Below, piece after piece: positions 16,324-25,793 of a stretch of 64,000 bases of DNA. The number at the start of each line of letters is the position of its first letter. Within the stretch, counting starts at the first letter, position 1. Location of the stretch: NCBI RefSeq assembly GCF_018476645.1, contig NZ_JAHCTB010000002.1:186001-250000 (forward strand), given 5' to 3'. The notes below the pieces were generated by a model. That model had not been told where the DNA came from. It was given only the letters and a program-made list of their open reading frames with translations, and ran no database searches. The position numbers and the translations under genes were made by a program. The stretch comes from Aequorivita echinoideorum (GTDB taxonomy: Bacteria > Bacteroidota > Bacteroidia > Flavobacteriales > Flavobacteriaceae).

Positions 16324-16689
16324 ATGAAAACTACCAAAGTAGCAATAACTGATAAAGCGGCCGAAGTTTTGAATTCCTTGAAAGAAACATTTGGTGATTT
16401 AATTTTTCACCAAAGTGGTGGATGTTGTGATGGTTCGGCGCCGATGCTTTTGCAAAAGGACGATCTGTATCTAGACGAGAGTGATGTGCTTTTAGGACAA
16501 GTGGAAGGCGTAAATTTTTATATGAATAAAGATCAATACGAATATTGGAAACATACGCATTTAACCATAGATATTACCAAAGGGCGCGGCGCCAGTTTTT
16601 CATTGGAAATCCCGTTAGGCTATCGTTTTTTAATAATCTCGAGATTGTTTACCGAAGCTGAGCAAAAGGAAATTTCAGTAAAGTTTTAA
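16324..16689 (+). CDS. DUF779 protein, aldehyde dehydrogenase partner
   Basis: 121 residues. The sequence FHQSGGCCDGSAPML near the N-terminus, with its paired cysteines, and the C-terminal GASFSLEIPLGYRF block identify the DUF779 family, which is commonly encoded next to AldA/ExaC-type aldehyde dehydrogenases and AraC regulators. The function is not established; the CC motif suggests redox or metal binding. Start ATG 84 bases after the dehydrogenase stop, with an intervening terminator hairpin. Probably expressed in the same response. Confidence 0.85.
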   Translation: MKTTKVAITDKAAEVLNSLKETFGDLIFHQSGGCCDGSAPMLLQKDDLYLDESDVLLGQVEGVNFYMNKDQYEYWKHTHLTIDITKGRGASFSLEIPLGYRFLIISRLFTEAEQKEISVKF

Positions 16690-16768
16690 AATATGGAAGC
16701 AAAATGAAGCGTATGCGCTAATCTAAATTGCCATGGTTTGTTATCTTTAACTTGATAATTTGCCGCAT

Positions 16769-17371
16769 ATGTATCCACCTTCCCACCATCAATCGCACGA
16801 TATTCAAAAAATGATTTCAGTTATCCAGCATTTTCCTTTGGGAATGCTCGTGAGTGCGAAAGAGGGAAAACCGTTTATCACTCACATTCCCATCATTTAT
16901 AATGAAACTTCAAAAAAATTGGTCGCACATATAGACCGAAGTAATCCGCAACTAGAAACGTTGCAAAATGGTGCTGAAGTCACAGTAATTTTCAAAGGAC
17001 CAGAAACCTATATTTCGCCTTCAATTTACAATACCCCACATTTACCTACCTATAATTATATTATCGTTCACGTAACGGGCAACATTAAACTTATAAACGA
17101 CCCGAAAGCTATCAAAAAAACAATGGTTGATATGACCGATTTCCTGGAAGCGAACGATCAAAATTTTATTCTGAAACAAGAGGATCCACGTATGGAACGA
17201 TTGCTGGAATATATTCAAACCTTTGAAATTGAAATAACTAATTGGGAGGGAAAATTTAAACTCTCACAGGATAAAAGTCCGCAAAATTTTGAAAATGCAA
17301 AACAGGAAATGCTGAAAAAATCCCGAAAGAATATTTCGGGATTTATTGATGAAATTTATAAAATAACATAA
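16769..17371 (+). CDS. PaiB-like FMN-binding protein
   Basis: 200 residues from the ATG at 16769, giving the family-typical N-terminus MYPPSHHQSHD; a TTG nine bases upstream is not needed. The flavin-reductase-like split-barrel domain includes GMLVSAKEGKPFITHIPIIY, NPQLETLQNGAEVTVIFKGP and a YISPSIY segment, as in Bacillus PaiB and its relatives annotated as FMN-binding negative transcriptional regulators. Those relatives include haem- or flavin-binding proteins, so a regulatory role should not be assumed. It stands alone between DUF779 and the convergent mpl gene. Confidence 0.85.
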   Translation: MYPPSHHQSHDIQKMISVIQHFPLGMLVSAKEGKPFITHIPIIYNETSKKLVAHIDRSNPQLETLQNGAEVTVIFKGPETYISPSIYNTPHLPTYNYIIVHVTGNIKLINDPKAIKKTMVDMTDFLEANDQNFILKQEDPRMERLLEYIQTFEIEITNWEGKFKLSQDKSPQNFENAKQEMLKKSRKNISGFIDEIYKIT

Positions 17372-17445
17372 AACTTTTGAAAATGCTTTGAAGTATGTTC
17401 TTTAGAATCTTAAGTCTTTTGTCTTGCAGCGAAGCGGTCTTATAT

Positions 17446-18801
17446 TTATTTTAAATACCCCTTAACCTCCTCAAAATCCAACCCTCCATAATTGCCACTG
17501 CTCATTAAAAGCAGGCAGGTATTATCATAATCCTGGGAATAAAGGTATGTTTTAAAATCTGCGGGATTTGTAAATACAACCAAGTCTTCCCTATCAAAAG
17601 CCTGTTCTATTTGTTCGCCTTTTATTTCTTCAAGTTGCTTTATCATTACAGCGTGGGGCGAATAAAAAACTACCGCACTGTCGGCCGCATCCAGTGTTCC
17701 TTTATATTCCCTTAAAAATTCTGGGTTTAAACTGCTATAGGTGTGCAACTCAAGGCAGGCTATCAGTTTTCTATTTGGATACTGGTTTTTAACGGCTTCC
17801 GTAGTTGCTTTTACTTTACTGGGTGAGTGGGCATAATCCTTATAGGCTACCGCATTTTTAGTTTCAGTGATTTTCTCAAGCCTTTTGCTCGCGCCCTTAA
17901 AAGTTGAAATGGCTTCATAGAAATCATCTGCATCCACACCCATCAATTGGCAAATCCAGCGCGCCCCTTCCAAATTGTTGAGATTATGCTTTCCGAAGAT
18001 TTCTACGGGCATGGGACCTTCGGGAGTTTCTAATAGTGTAACGCCATCCTCCACGGAATATTCGGGTGTTTGGTACGGATATTTTTTGATGGGATTGGCC
18101 GCAGCTTCAACCACACGCTTCACTTCAGCGTCCTCTTCATTATAAATTATGGCGCCGCCGTTTGTAATCTCTTTCAAAAAAATTTCAAATTGCTGAACGT
18201 AATTTTCATAGGTAGGAAATACGTTGATGTGATCCCACGCAATTCCGCTCAATAAAGCAATATTGGGTTTGTATAGATGAAATTTAGGCCGTCTGTCTAT
18301 GGGTGAGGATAAATATTCATCACCCTCAATCACCATAAAATCGCTTTCATCCGTAATTTTCACCATAGTATCAAACCCCTCGAGCTGTGCTCCCACCATA
18401 AAGTCTACGTGCTTGCCATGGTAATTCATTACGTGCAGGATCATGGAGGTGATAGTAGTCTTTCCATGTGATCCGCCGATGACTACCCGGGTTTTGTTTT
18501 TAGATTGTTCGTAAAGGAATTCTGGATAGCTAAAAATTTTCAGTCCCAATTCCTTTGCCCTTAGAAGTTCTGGATTATCCGCTTTTGCGTGCATACCAAG
18601 GATTACAGCATCAATTTCTGAAGTCAGTTTTTCCGGAAACCAGCCTTCATCGGCCGGTAAAAGTCCCGCATTTTGCAATCGGCTTTTTGAAGGCTCAAAA
18701 ACCTCATCATCGCTACCGGTTATCTTATCTCCTTTTTGATGCAAGGCCAATGCAAGATTGTGCATTGCGCTACCGCCTATGGCTATAAAGTGGATTCTCA
18801 T
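17446..18801 (-). CDS. mpl: UDP-N-acetylmuramate tripeptide ligase (Mpl)
   Basis: 451 residues. It has the Mur ligase architecture: an N-terminal Rossmann domain (HFIAIGGSAMHNLALAL), the ATP loop GGSHGKTTITSM near residue 110, and a C-terminal domain with KDYAHSPSKVKAT. The GGSAM start and HSPSK motif separate Mpl from MurC. Mpl joins UDP-MurNAc to the recycled tripeptide L-Ala-D-Glu-mDAP in peptidoglycan recycling, in the cytoplasm. It is the first of a run of minus-strand genes but has its own leader. Confident of family; MurC is the alternative but fits less well. Confidence 0.88.
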   Translation of the reverse strand: MRIHFIAIGGSAMHNLALALHQKGDKITGSDDEVFEPSKSRLQNAGLLPADEGWFPEKLTSEIDAVILGMHAKADNPELLRAKELGLKIFSYPEFLYEQSKNKTRVVIGGSHGKTTITSMILHVMNYHGKHVDFMVGAQLEGFDTMVKITDESDFMVIEGDEYLSSPIDRRPKFHLYKPNIALLSGIAWDHINVFPTYENYVQQFEIFLKEITNGGAIIYNEEDAEVKRVVEAAANPIKKYPYQTPEYSVEDGVTLLETPEGPMPVEIFGKHNLNNLEGARWICQLMGVDADDFYEAISTFKGASKRLEKITETKNAVAYKDYAHSPSKVKATTEAVKNQYPNRKLIACLELHTYSSLNPEFLREYKGTLDAADSAVVFYSPHAVMIKQLEEIKGEQIEQAFDREDLVVFTNPADFKTYLYSQDYDNTCLLLMSSGNYGGLDFEEVKGYLK

Positions 18802-18860
18802 TGCAAAATATGAGTTTATGTGTTTAAAAGTTTATCTGAAAAATTTTTGCTGAACCTGAA

Positions 18861-19835
18861 TTATAGTGCTAAAATAAGCGACTTTTCTTTTTTGGCTTCC
18901 TCAAAATTATTTCGTTCCAAAAGTGCTTTATTGATCCAAGTGAGTGCAATTTCCTTCTTTCCCAAATTCTTATAAATTTGGGCGAGCCTGTAATAAGCCC
19001 AATCCCGCGGAACGCCATCTTTTACCGAATAATCTGCCAGATATTGGTAAAGGCACTCAATGCCATAATGGGGCTTTATATTATACTGCGCGGCAATTTT
19101 ACCAATTTGGTAATTCAGTTGGTTGCGCTTGTGTTTTTTTAGGGAAGTGGCCGTAGTTTCCAGTGCTTTGTTAGGCTGATTGTTTGTTTCGTAAAGGTTG
19201 CTCAATTTTTCATAGGTATGGGGTGAACCACCTATTTCAATTGCCTTTTTATAAAATTTCTCAGCTTCTTCTGGACGTTTGGAATATTCAGCAATGTAAC
19301 CGCTTGCCAAATAACCATCAACCGCGGAAATCTTTGAAAGTTGATTCGCAAAAGATTGTGCTTTTTCCTCGCTACCACCTACAATTCCAGGTAATTGCAT
19401 ATACAATTCAACCAAAGCCCAGCGTGCTTCTATGTGTTTTTTATCGAGATCCGCAGCGCGTTCCAATTCCCTTTTAATATCAGGAATGTACGCCAACGCC
19501 CGAACCTTGCTAATACTCAATGCTTTCATACCCAAGGCACCGCCATATTTAAAATGATAATTTGCATTGTTGTCCTCTTCGGCTGCCAACGCTTTATAAT
19601 ATTCTATGGCCGTATCCCAATCTTTTTCATAGGAAGCTATATCTCCTAAATATTCGCGGGTTTTTTTATCTGAAGGATTTTGTTGCAGAAATTTTTCAAA
19701 AATGGGTTGTGCTTTTGAAAATTTTTCTTGTTCAAAATAGGTTTCAGCACGCTGAAAATCGCTTTGTGCTATTGCTATAAAAGGACTTAAAAGAAATAAA
19801 AAAACTATGTATGTGATGAAATGCTTGGTATTCAA
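18861..19835 (-). CDS. Exported tetratricopeptide repeat protein
   Basis: 324 residues with an N-terminal signal peptide (ITYIVFLFLLSPFIAIAQ, cleavage after about residue 24). The rest is made of TPR-like helical pairs, for example AETYFEQEKFSKAQPIFEK, DTAIEYYKALAAEED and AEKFYKKAIEIGGSPHTYEK. TPR proteins act as scaffolds; in the periplasm of Bacteroidota they are often part of envelope assembly complexes. Nothing in the neighbourhood narrows the role: mpl lies downstream and a DUF4136 lipoprotein upstream. Confidence 0.8.
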   Translation of the reverse strand: MNTKHFITYIVFLFLLSPFIAIAQSDFQRAETYFEQEKFSKAQPIFEKFLQQNPSDKKTREYLGDIASYEKDWDTAIEYYKALAAEEDNNANYHFKYGGALGMKALSISKVRALAYIPDIKRELERAADLDKKHIEARWALVELYMQLPGIVGGSEEKAQSFANQLSKISAVDGYLASGYIAEYSKRPEEAEKFYKKAIEIGGSPHTYEKLSNLYETNNQPNKALETTATSLKKHKRNQLNYQIGKIAAQYNIKPHYGIECLYQYLADYSVKDGVPRDWAYYRLAQIYKNLGKKEIALTWINKALLERNNFEEAKKEKSLILAL

Positions 19836-19923
19836 ATTTCAGAAATTAAATATTAGCAGACTATTTATTGGTATTTTCAAAAACATCCAGAACTATGTGT
19901 AATGGATTGCAAAAATAAAACGG

Positions 19924-20445
19924 TCAATTTTTTTCAGGAGGATATTTTGAAAGTATTTTCTCGATAAGGCTGAAATAATATGCTTCTTTCCTTTCTGGCG
20001 AAAAACTTTCTTTATAATCGGCATCTGAAACGGCCTGCCAAACCAAATCATCCTGCGCAAAATCTACAAAATCCATGGTCAATTGTTGGTTGATCGTGCG
20101 GCCGCCAATTGGGATTCCGCCCCCTACTCCTACACCCACGTTTCCACCGGCGCTACCAAAACCAAATCCAATAGTGCTCTGGGAATTTGAAAGGCTTTCC
20201 CTTGCAAAGAAATTAATTAAAAATGATGGATTTTCGGTTTTAACAAAACCCCTTTCCTGAAGCAGACTATCTGTTACTCGCATAATCCGCTCGTCGTCGA
20301 GCTCACTCAAACCAGAGTCTATATTTGGATAATAATTATAGGAATTATAGGTAGAAAAATCGGCTTGTTTATCATAATCCACCGCAACGGTGGCACCACA
20401 GGAAGTAAGGACCGCGGCAAAAAGCAAAAGATAGATAATTTTCAT
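19924..20445 (-). CDS. DUF4136 lipoprotein
   Basis: 173 residues. A lipoprotein signal (IIYLLLFAAVLTSC, Cys at residue 16) leads to a DUF4136 domain, seen in the SYNYYPN-type start (DFSTYNSYNYYPN) and the alternating Gly-rich turn GFGFGSAGGNVGVGVGGG in the middle, which is common in this family. It is probably attached to the outer membrane. DUF4136 has no defined biochemical function. Monocistronic by spacing (over 75 bases on both sides). Confidence 0.8.
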   Translation of the reverse strand: MKIIYLLLFAAVLTSCGATVAVDYDKQADFSTYNSYNYYPNIDSGLSELDDERIMRVTDSLLQERGFVKTENPSFLINFFARESLSNSQSTIGFGFGSAGGNVGVGVGGGIPIGGRTINQQLTMDFVDFAQDDLVWQAVSDADYKESFSPERKEAYYFSLIEKILSKYPPEKN

Positions 20446-20530
20446 TGCGTTATTCTTTATTTAAAAATAAGCAAAAAACGTTCCGATGTGTTTCGGTTTA
20501 TTTTTCTTTAACAATAATGAAAAGATTTTA

Positions 20531-21529
20531 TTAATTCAGCATTGCCCAAAGTTTGTCCTTCAACTCCGTTAATCCTTGTTGCGCTACGGATGAAATAAAC
20601 AAATATGGAATTCCCTTAAATTGTTTGTCGAGCAATTTTTTCATTTCCGCTTTTAATTCCTCATCAAGCATATCGCTTTTGCTGATTGCCACAAGACGTT
20701 CCTTGTCCAATAACTGCGGATTGTAGCGACGCAATTCATCAACTAAAATATCATACTGTTCCTTTATATCCGGCGCATCCGCTGGTACTAAAAAAAGCAG
20801 TGTTGAGTTGCGTTCAATGTGGCGCAAAAAGCGATGGCCGATTCCTTTTCCTTCGGCTGCACCTTCAATGATTCCTGGGATATCCGCAACTACAAAGGTT
20901 TTAAAATCGCGATATTCAACGATGCCCAAATTAGGTTTGAGGGTGGTGAATTCATAATTGGCAATTTTCGGTTTTGCGGCCGTAATTACTGAAAGCAATG
21001 TGGATTTTCCAGCATTTGGGAAGCCCACCAAGCCAATATCGGCGAGAATTTTCAATTCAAGAATAATATCCTTTTCCTCGCCTTCCTCGCCTGGCTGCGA
21101 ATATCTGGGAGTCTGGTTTGTAGCAGACTTAAAATGGGCATTACCGAGCCCTCCACGGCCACCTTTCGCAATTATTTTTTCCTCACCATCCTCGGTAAGT
21201 TCAAACAAAATTTCTTCCGTTTCCTTATCTCTAATTACGGTGCCCAAAGGCACTTCAATATATTCATCTGCTCCGTCCGCGCCCGTGCTTGTCTGCTTGC
21301 TTCCGTGCTCACCGTGTTCTGCCTTAAAATGTCTTTTGAATTTTAAATGATAAAGTGTCCAAAGATTCTTATTCGCCTTAATTATTACGTGTCCGCCACG
21401 ACCACCGTCGCCACCATCCGGCCCTCCTTTTGGGATATATTTTTCCCTGCGCATATGCTTGCTCCCCTGCCCTCCTTTACCGGAAGTCACGTGCACCTTT
21501 ACGTAATCTACAAAATTCCCTTCGGTCAT
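20531..21529 (-). CDS. obgE: GTPase Obg/CgtA
   Basis: 332 residues. The N-terminal glycine-rich Obg domain (residues 1-158) includes [18 protein letters not shown] and [12 protein letters not shown]. The G domain has [11 protein letters not shown] (G1), DIPGIIEGA (G3) and an SKSD in place of the usual NKxD (G4), a form seen in Bacteroidota. There is no C-terminal OCT extension. Obg binds the 50S subunit late in ribosome assembly and responds to GTP and ppGpp. The adk gene ends 55 bases upstream in the same direction, an arrangement common in Flavobacteriia. Confidence 0.95.
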   Translation of the reverse strand: MTEGNFVDYVKVHVTSGKGGQGSKHMRREKYIPKGGPDGGDGGRGGHVIIKANKNLWTLYHLKFKRHFKAEHGEHGSKQTSTGADGADEYIEVPLGTVIRDKETEEILFELTEDGEEKIIAKGGRGGLGNAHFKSATNQTPRYSQPGEEGEEKDIILELKILADIGLVGFPNAGKSTLLSVITAAKPKIANYEFTTLKPNLGIVEYRDFKTFVVADIPGIIEGAAEGKGIGHRFLRHIERNSTLLFLVPADAPDIKEQYDILVDELRRYNPQLLDKERLVAISKSDMLDEELKAEMKKLLDKQFKGIPYLFISSVAQQGLTELKDKLWAMLN

Positions 21530-21584
21530 ATATCCTATGTTATTTCTTGTTTGCGAACTGCAATTATGGTTGATGAATTTTTAA

Positions 21585-22163
21585 TTATTGACCAATTTTA
21601 TCAATAACCTGACTCAAGCGTTCGGTAATATCTTCAATGCTTCCCACGCCATCAATGCCGTAGTACATATCCATTTTTTTGTAGTAATTCTTTAGGATTG
21701 CAGTTTCGGCGTAGTAGACTTTTATTCGGTTTCGTATCACATTTTCATCGGCATCATCTGGTCTACCGCTAGTTTTACCACGTTCAAGCAACCGTTTTAC
21801 TAAAATTTCATCGTCAACCTCCAGTGCAACCATAGCATCAATTTGGGAATCCTTGTCATCCATTAAATGCCCAAGTGCTTCGGCTTGCGCTTCGGTGCGT
21901 GGAAAACCGTCAAAAATAAAACCCTTGGCATCTGGATTTTTGTCAACCTCATTGCTCAGCATATCAATAGTAATCTCATCTGGCACCAATTGACCTTTGT
22001 CAATATACGATTTTGCCAGCGTGCCCAATTCAGTCTGGTTTTTTATGTTATATCTAAAAACGTCACCGGTTGAGATGTGCACCAGATTGTATTTTTCCTT
22101 TAAAATATCTGCTTGAGTGCCTTTGCCTGCGCCCGGAGGGCCAAATAAAATAATATTAGTCAT
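21585..22163 (-). CDS. adk: Adenylate kinase
   Basis: 192 residues, the short form without the long LID insert. It shows the P-loop GPPGAGKGTQ (residues 7-16), the STGDVFR AMP-binding segment, FIFDGFPRTEAQAE, and GRPDDADENVIRNR in the lid region. It interconverts ATP + AMP and 2 ADP in the cytoplasm. It precedes obgE on the same strand and is likely co-transcribed with it. Confidence 0.96.
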   Translation of the reverse strand: MTNIILFGPPGAGKGTQADILKEKYNLVHISTGDVFRYNIKNQTELGTLAKSYIDKGQLVPDEITIDMLSNEVDKNPDAKGFIFDGFPRTEAQAEALGHLMDDKDSQIDAMVALEVDDEILVKRLLERGKTSGRPDDADENVIRNRIKVYYAETAILKNYYKKMDMYYGIDGVGSIEDITERLSQVIDKIGQ

Positions 22164-22275
22164 GAGCTCTTAAATAGAAGTAAATTTATTTTCTTTTGAA
22201 TTGAGGAATGAAGAAACAAACTTACAAAAATAAAGGCTCATGGAATTTGAAAAGAGGTTGCTTTCTGAAAGGCTC

Positions 22276-22941
22276 TCAAAAGTTAAGAAAAGTCATGACC
22301 ATAATCTGGTCTCGACTGCCATTTTGTAAAAATTGGTTCATATAGCCCAATTCTACTCGGAAAGCTTCGTTGAACCGATAACCAAATGCGCCATATAGTC
22401 TATTTCTATCAAAAATGGTTTCTTCGGTATTCAGAAAAATTTCATTGTAAGCTGTCGCATACAGCGGTTTTTCCGAAGCGATGGAAATGCCCAAAGGAAT
22501 GTTGACCGATAAAAAATACCGAAACCGCAATCTGAAATCACTCTCAATAAAACGTTGCTCAAAACGGTACCGATGCTGAAGGGACAAAAAATTGAAATTC
22601 TGCTTGGTAATAAATTGCTGAAAAATACGATGCTCATTAACATCCACTTTTTCATCGGTTACGTCTACATAGTTTTGGCTGAGGATATACGCGTACCCTA
22701 GCAACACATTGTTGTTATTTTCCGAAAGATTGTAGCCAATTCCCGTCCGTAAAAGTAATTGCTCTAAATCTCCAACCGCATTGTAATTTCTGAATTGTAC
22801 CTCGTGGTGCCAATTGAAAAGTGAATCAATTTTCTTACTTCCGGTATAGGCATACCAAGCGCCAAGATTGCTTTCTTGCGAAAAAGTAAGGATAGGAAAC
22901 ATCAAAAATAGTAGGGCGAAGTAAATTTTTTTTGTCTGCAA
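22276..22941 (-). CDS. DUF2490 outer-membrane-type protein
   Basis: 221 residues with a signal peptide (IYFALLFLMFPILTFSQ). The body is rich in alternating aromatic and polar residues typical of a beta-barrel, with LGAWYAYTGSKKIDSLFNWHHEVQFR and RTGIGYNLSENNNNVLLGYAY matching the DUF2490 family, and it ends in Phe (MTFLNF), as many outer-membrane proteins do. Function unknown. It stands alone with ~110-base gaps on each side. Confidence 0.78.
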   Translation of the reverse strand: MQTKKIYFALLFLMFPILTFSQESNLGAWYAYTGSKKIDSLFNWHHEVQFRNYNAVGDLEQLLLRTGIGYNLSENNNNVLLGYAYILSQNYVDVTDEKVDVNEHRIFQQFITKQNFNFLSLQHRYRFEQRFIESDFRLRFRYFLSVNIPLGISIASEKPLYATAYNEIFLNTEETIFDRNRLYGAFGYRFNEAFRVELGYMNQFLQNGSRDQIMVMTFLNF

Positions 22942-23062
22942 TGAGCTATACGTTTTTTAAGAAATGGTTTTGCTTTTAGTTGAAATGTAAATATAGGAAA
23001 TGCGAATTAATCAACTAAAATTGCCAATTTTCACTGCTGTGGAAATAATAATGACTCGTTGC

Positions 23063-23710
23063 TTATTGCAAAATTATATTTGAAGTCACCTCCTCATACA
23101 CCTCACCAGTTGATAATTCAACTTTCACACGTACTTTGAAGTTTTCATCCAAGATTGGCTTTCTGTCCACTTTTAAATTTAAGTATGGATCAGAAATATT
23201 GGACTCCGCATAATTTTCCAAAAAGTCTTGCAGATATTCGCCATTTGCATCCCTAAAGGAGGATTTTACTACAATTAAATCGTTTATGACGGAGCCAGCC
23301 AGGTGATCTTCGTCAAAATCATTCAGCGTGGTAACGGTCAAGTTGGATAATTTTTCGAATTTAGAGCCAGCATAACCATCTTGCTTGCAAGAACAGGCAT
23401 ACGCACTGGAAATCAACGAAAAACCGAGGCTTTTTTGAGAGGCTTCAGAAATAAAGTCTACGTCATATTCAAGCTGGATTCCATCATAGGTATCGTACGC
23501 AACGGCTTCATTTTCCTCCAATATTTCAACTTCATTCTCATCGATTCGCTCATAGCTGCTCAAATCCATTCCTGTTATGTCGAAAAATTCGCCCGCAATC
23601 GGCCCGCAATTGCAATCATCATTATTGGTGGTGCACATTTGCAATGGGAGGCCAACAACCAATGCTATTACAATAATTTTTGTCTTGGTATTATTTACAA
23701 ACGTTTTCAT
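23063..23710 (-). CDS. Cysteine-containing putative lipoprotein, unrecognised
   Basis: 215 residues. The N-terminus is charged then hydrophobic (IIVIALVVGLPLQMC), with Cys26 a probable lipidation site. A short cysteine-rich run follows (CTTNNDDCNCG) and a second cysteine pair lies mid-protein (AYACSCKQDGYAG). The second half is acidic and predicted to be beta-rich (VRVKVELSTGEVYEEV). I do not recognise the family. The cysteines may form disulfides in the periplasm. Flanked by about 120 and 280 bases without other genes. Confidence 0.65.
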   Translation of the reverse strand: MKTFVNNTKTKIIVIALVVGLPLQMCTTNNDDCNCGPIAGEFFDITGMDLSSYERIDENEVEILEENEAVAYDTYDGIQLEYDVDFISEASQKSLGFSLISSAYACSCKQDGYAGSKFEKLSNLTVTTLNDFDEDHLAGSVINDLIVVKSSFRDANGEYLQDFLENYAESNISDPYLNLKVDRKPILDENFKVRVKVELSTGEVYEEVTSNIILQ

Positions 23711-23957
23711 AGTGAAAAAATTAGATTCATTAAAACTATAAAAAAACTTGGTTTGTTCTCAAATTAATTAGCATACTATAAATTCATATTTCAGCTACCT
23801 TTCTCCCACACTCGCTCCACTTTTCTTCGGGAATCCTTCCGAAAACACCGCGATTTTTCGAACAAATCCTGAACTACACTCGAACAAAACCGGAAAATAA
23901 CCGATAAAACAGAGTAGCCTTTCCGCAGATTATCATACACGCCACATACCATTTTAC

Positions 23958-23965
23958 TATCTTTG
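23958..23965 (+). promoter_or_regulatory. Candidate -7 promoter box of purK
   Basis: TATCTTTG matches the Bacteroidota -7 consensus TAnnTTTG, 28 bases before the purK ATG. No TTG was found at the expected -33 distance, so support is partial. Confidence 0.4.
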
Positions 23966-23993
23966 CTAATCACGCAAAAAATAGCGATTTAAG

Positions 23994-25151
23994 ATGAATT
24001 ATTTTTCTTCCCACTTTACCCTTGGAATTCTTGGCGGTGGACAATTGGGCAAAATGATGCTCTACGAAACCCGAAAATGGGACATCCGCACGAGCGTGCT
24101 TGACCCAAGTGCCGAAGCGCCGTGCCGTATTGCTGCAGATTATTTTGAACAGGGCGATTTGATGGATTTTAATACGGTTTATAACTTCGGAAAAAAAGTG
24201 GACCTGCTTACTTTTGAAATTGAAAGTGTGAATGTGGACGCTTTGGAAAAACTGGAAAGTGAAGGGACAAAAGTATATCCCAGCGCAGCCACGTTGCGGA
24301 ATATTCAAGATAAGGGGGTTCAGAAACAATTTTATAAAGAGCAAAAAATCCCTACTTCGCCTTTCAAGAATTTTGAGGATAAATATCAGCTAAATGAAGC
24401 CATAGTGCGCAAGGAACTTCATTTTCCATTCGTGTGGAAAAGCTGCACAGGCGGATACGATGGTAAAGGTGTGAGTATAATTAAGGATGCCGAAGATATT
24501 ATCCCGTTACCCGAAGGCGCGTGCATTGCAGAAAAATTAATTCCCTTTAAAAATGAATTGGCCGTAATTGTTGCCAGAAATCCTTCCGGGGAGGTAAAAA
24601 CCTATCCCGTGGTTGAAATGGAATTCCATCCTGAAGCCAACCAAGTGGAATACGTAATTTGCCCTGCAAGGATAGCGGAAAGTGTTGCGAATAAAGCCAG
24701 GGAAGTTGCCAAAAAAGTTTCCGAAGCGTTTGAGCATGTGGGTCTTTTGGCGGTAGAAATGTTCCAGACCGAGGACGACGAAATCCTTGTGAATGAAGTT
24801 GCCCCGCGCCCACACAACAGCGGCCATTACAGCATCGAGGCAAGCTACACCAACCAATTTGAACAGCACATTCGCGCCATTCTCAATTTACCGTTGGGAA
24901 ACACGGACAGCAAAGTGGGCGGCATAATGGTAAATCTTGTGGGCGCAGAAAACCACAACGGCCCGGTTTTATATAAAAATATTGATGAAATTTTAAAAAT
25001 GGAAGGCGTAACGCCCCACATTTATGGGAAAAAGGAAACCCGCCCCTTTAGAAAAATGGGACATGTAACCATTGTAAATAAGGACATTACCGAAGCAAGA
25101 AAAATTGCGGAGGCCGTTAAGAAGACGATTGAGGTTATAAGTAGAAATTAG
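23994..25151 (+). CDS. purK: N5-carboxyaminoimidazole ribonucleotide synthase
   Basis: 385 residues, ATP-grasp fold. The N-terminus TLGILGGGQLGKMMLYE is characteristic of PurK, followed by FEIESVNVDALEKL, a GGYDGKGVSII ATP-binding loop and ENEVAPRPHNSGHY-type (VNEVAPRPHNSGHY) metal-site segment. It converts AIR, bicarbonate and ATP to N5-CAIR in purine biosynthesis. PurE, the next enzyme, is encoded 640 bases downstream, but a toxin-antitoxin-like gene pair lies between them. Confidence 0.95.
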   Translation: MNYFSSHFTLGILGGGQLGKMMLYETRKWDIRTSVLDPSAEAPCRIAADYFEQGDLMDFNTVYNFGKKVDLLTFEIESVNVDALEKLESEGTKVYPSAATLRNIQDKGVQKQFYKEQKIPTSPFKNFEDKYQLNEAIVRKELHFPFVWKSCTGGYDGKGVSIIKDAEDIIPLPEGACIAEKLIPFKNELAVIVARNPSGEVKTYPVVEMEFHPEANQVEYVICPARIAESVANKAREVAKKVSEAFEHVGLLAVEMFQTEDDEILVNEVAPRPHNSGHYSIEASYTNQFEQHIRAILNLPLGNTDSKVGGIMVNLVGAENHNGPVLYKNIDEILKMEGVTPHIYGKKETRPFRKMGHVTIVNKDITEARKIAEAVKKTIEVISRN

Positions 25152-25171
25152 ATTTCGTATCTTTCATAAAA

Positions 25172-25360
25172 ATGGTATTTATGACATATTTAGAAAAAAA
25201 GAAAAATCTTAAAAAAGCAATAGAATCCTTATCTGATGAGCAACTGGACGAAGCGCTTTTTTTGATTGAAAAAGTAATAAACCAAGACGAAAAAAGAAAA
25301 GAATATGTGATTGATTTGCTTGTAAAAGAGTCAAATCTTTTTGACAGGCTAGCGCAATGA
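25172..25360 (+). CDS. Small putative antitoxin of Fic/Doc module
   Basis: 62 residues, highly charged and helical (KKKNLKKAIESLSDEQLDEA and INQDEKRKEYVIDLL). It has no recognised DNA-binding fold by eye. The start is ATG at 25172; a second ATG at 25181 is also possible. The coding region overlaps the toxin gene start by ATGA, so the two are coupled. The position directly before a Doc-like gene is the main reason to call it an antitoxin. It lies 20 bases after purK, so it may share that transcript; a TATCTTTC box at 25158 could give a second promoter. Confidence 0.6.
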   Translation: MVFMTYLEKKKNLKKAIESLSDEQLDEALFLIEKVINQDEKRKEYVIDLLVKESNLFDRLAQ

Positions 25361-25725
25361 TCTCTTTAAAATTAGCACAAGAATTGAATGAAATCATTGC
25401 AAAATCTTCTGGTGGTAGTGCCGGAATTCGCGATACCGGAAGCCTTTTGTCAGCATTAAATAGGCCATTCCAAACATTTGGTGGTGAAGATTTATATCCT
25501 ACGGCTTTAGAAAAATCTGCGGCAATTGTTGAAAGCATAATTATCAATCATCCATTTATTGACGGAAATAAAAGAATGGGGTATGCTTTTATGAGGTTAC
25601 TTTTGGCAGAGGGCGGATATACCCTAAAAGCTTCGGAAGATGAAATTTATGATTTTATAATTTCAATTTCAGAAGGCAAAATGAAATTTGAAGCAATAAG
25701 AGATTGGATAAAAAATAATATTTAA
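25357..25725 (+). CDS. Doc/Fic-family toxin (death-on-curing type)
   Basis: 122 residues, a compact Fic fold. The catalytic motif is HPFIDGNKRMG at residues 65-75: the His and the NKR end match Doc-type proteins, which phosphorylate EF-Tu, rather than the GNGR of AMP-transferring Fic enzymes. The N-terminal IRDTGSLLSALNRP segment is typical of Doc homologues in Bacteroidota. It overlaps the small upstream gene by four bases. The pair splits purK from purE. Toxin activity is inferred from family. Confidence 0.85.
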   Translation: MISLKLAQELNEIIAKSSGGSAGIRDTGSLLSALNRPFQTFGGEDLYPTALEKSAAIVESIIINHPFIDGNKRMGYAFMRLLLAEGGYTLKASEDEIYDFIISISEGKMKFEAIRDWIKNNI

Positions 25726-25793
25726 AAACAATTTTTCAAACCTCATATTCTAAAATTTAGAATATGAAACCTAAAACCTGAAACTTGAACCCA

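Noticed and set aside
23791-23973. Open frame of 60 codons on the minus strand in the 283-base gap before purK
   Set aside because: Overlaps the candidate purK promoter region, has no family resemblance and looks like chance; the gap holds nothing else visible.
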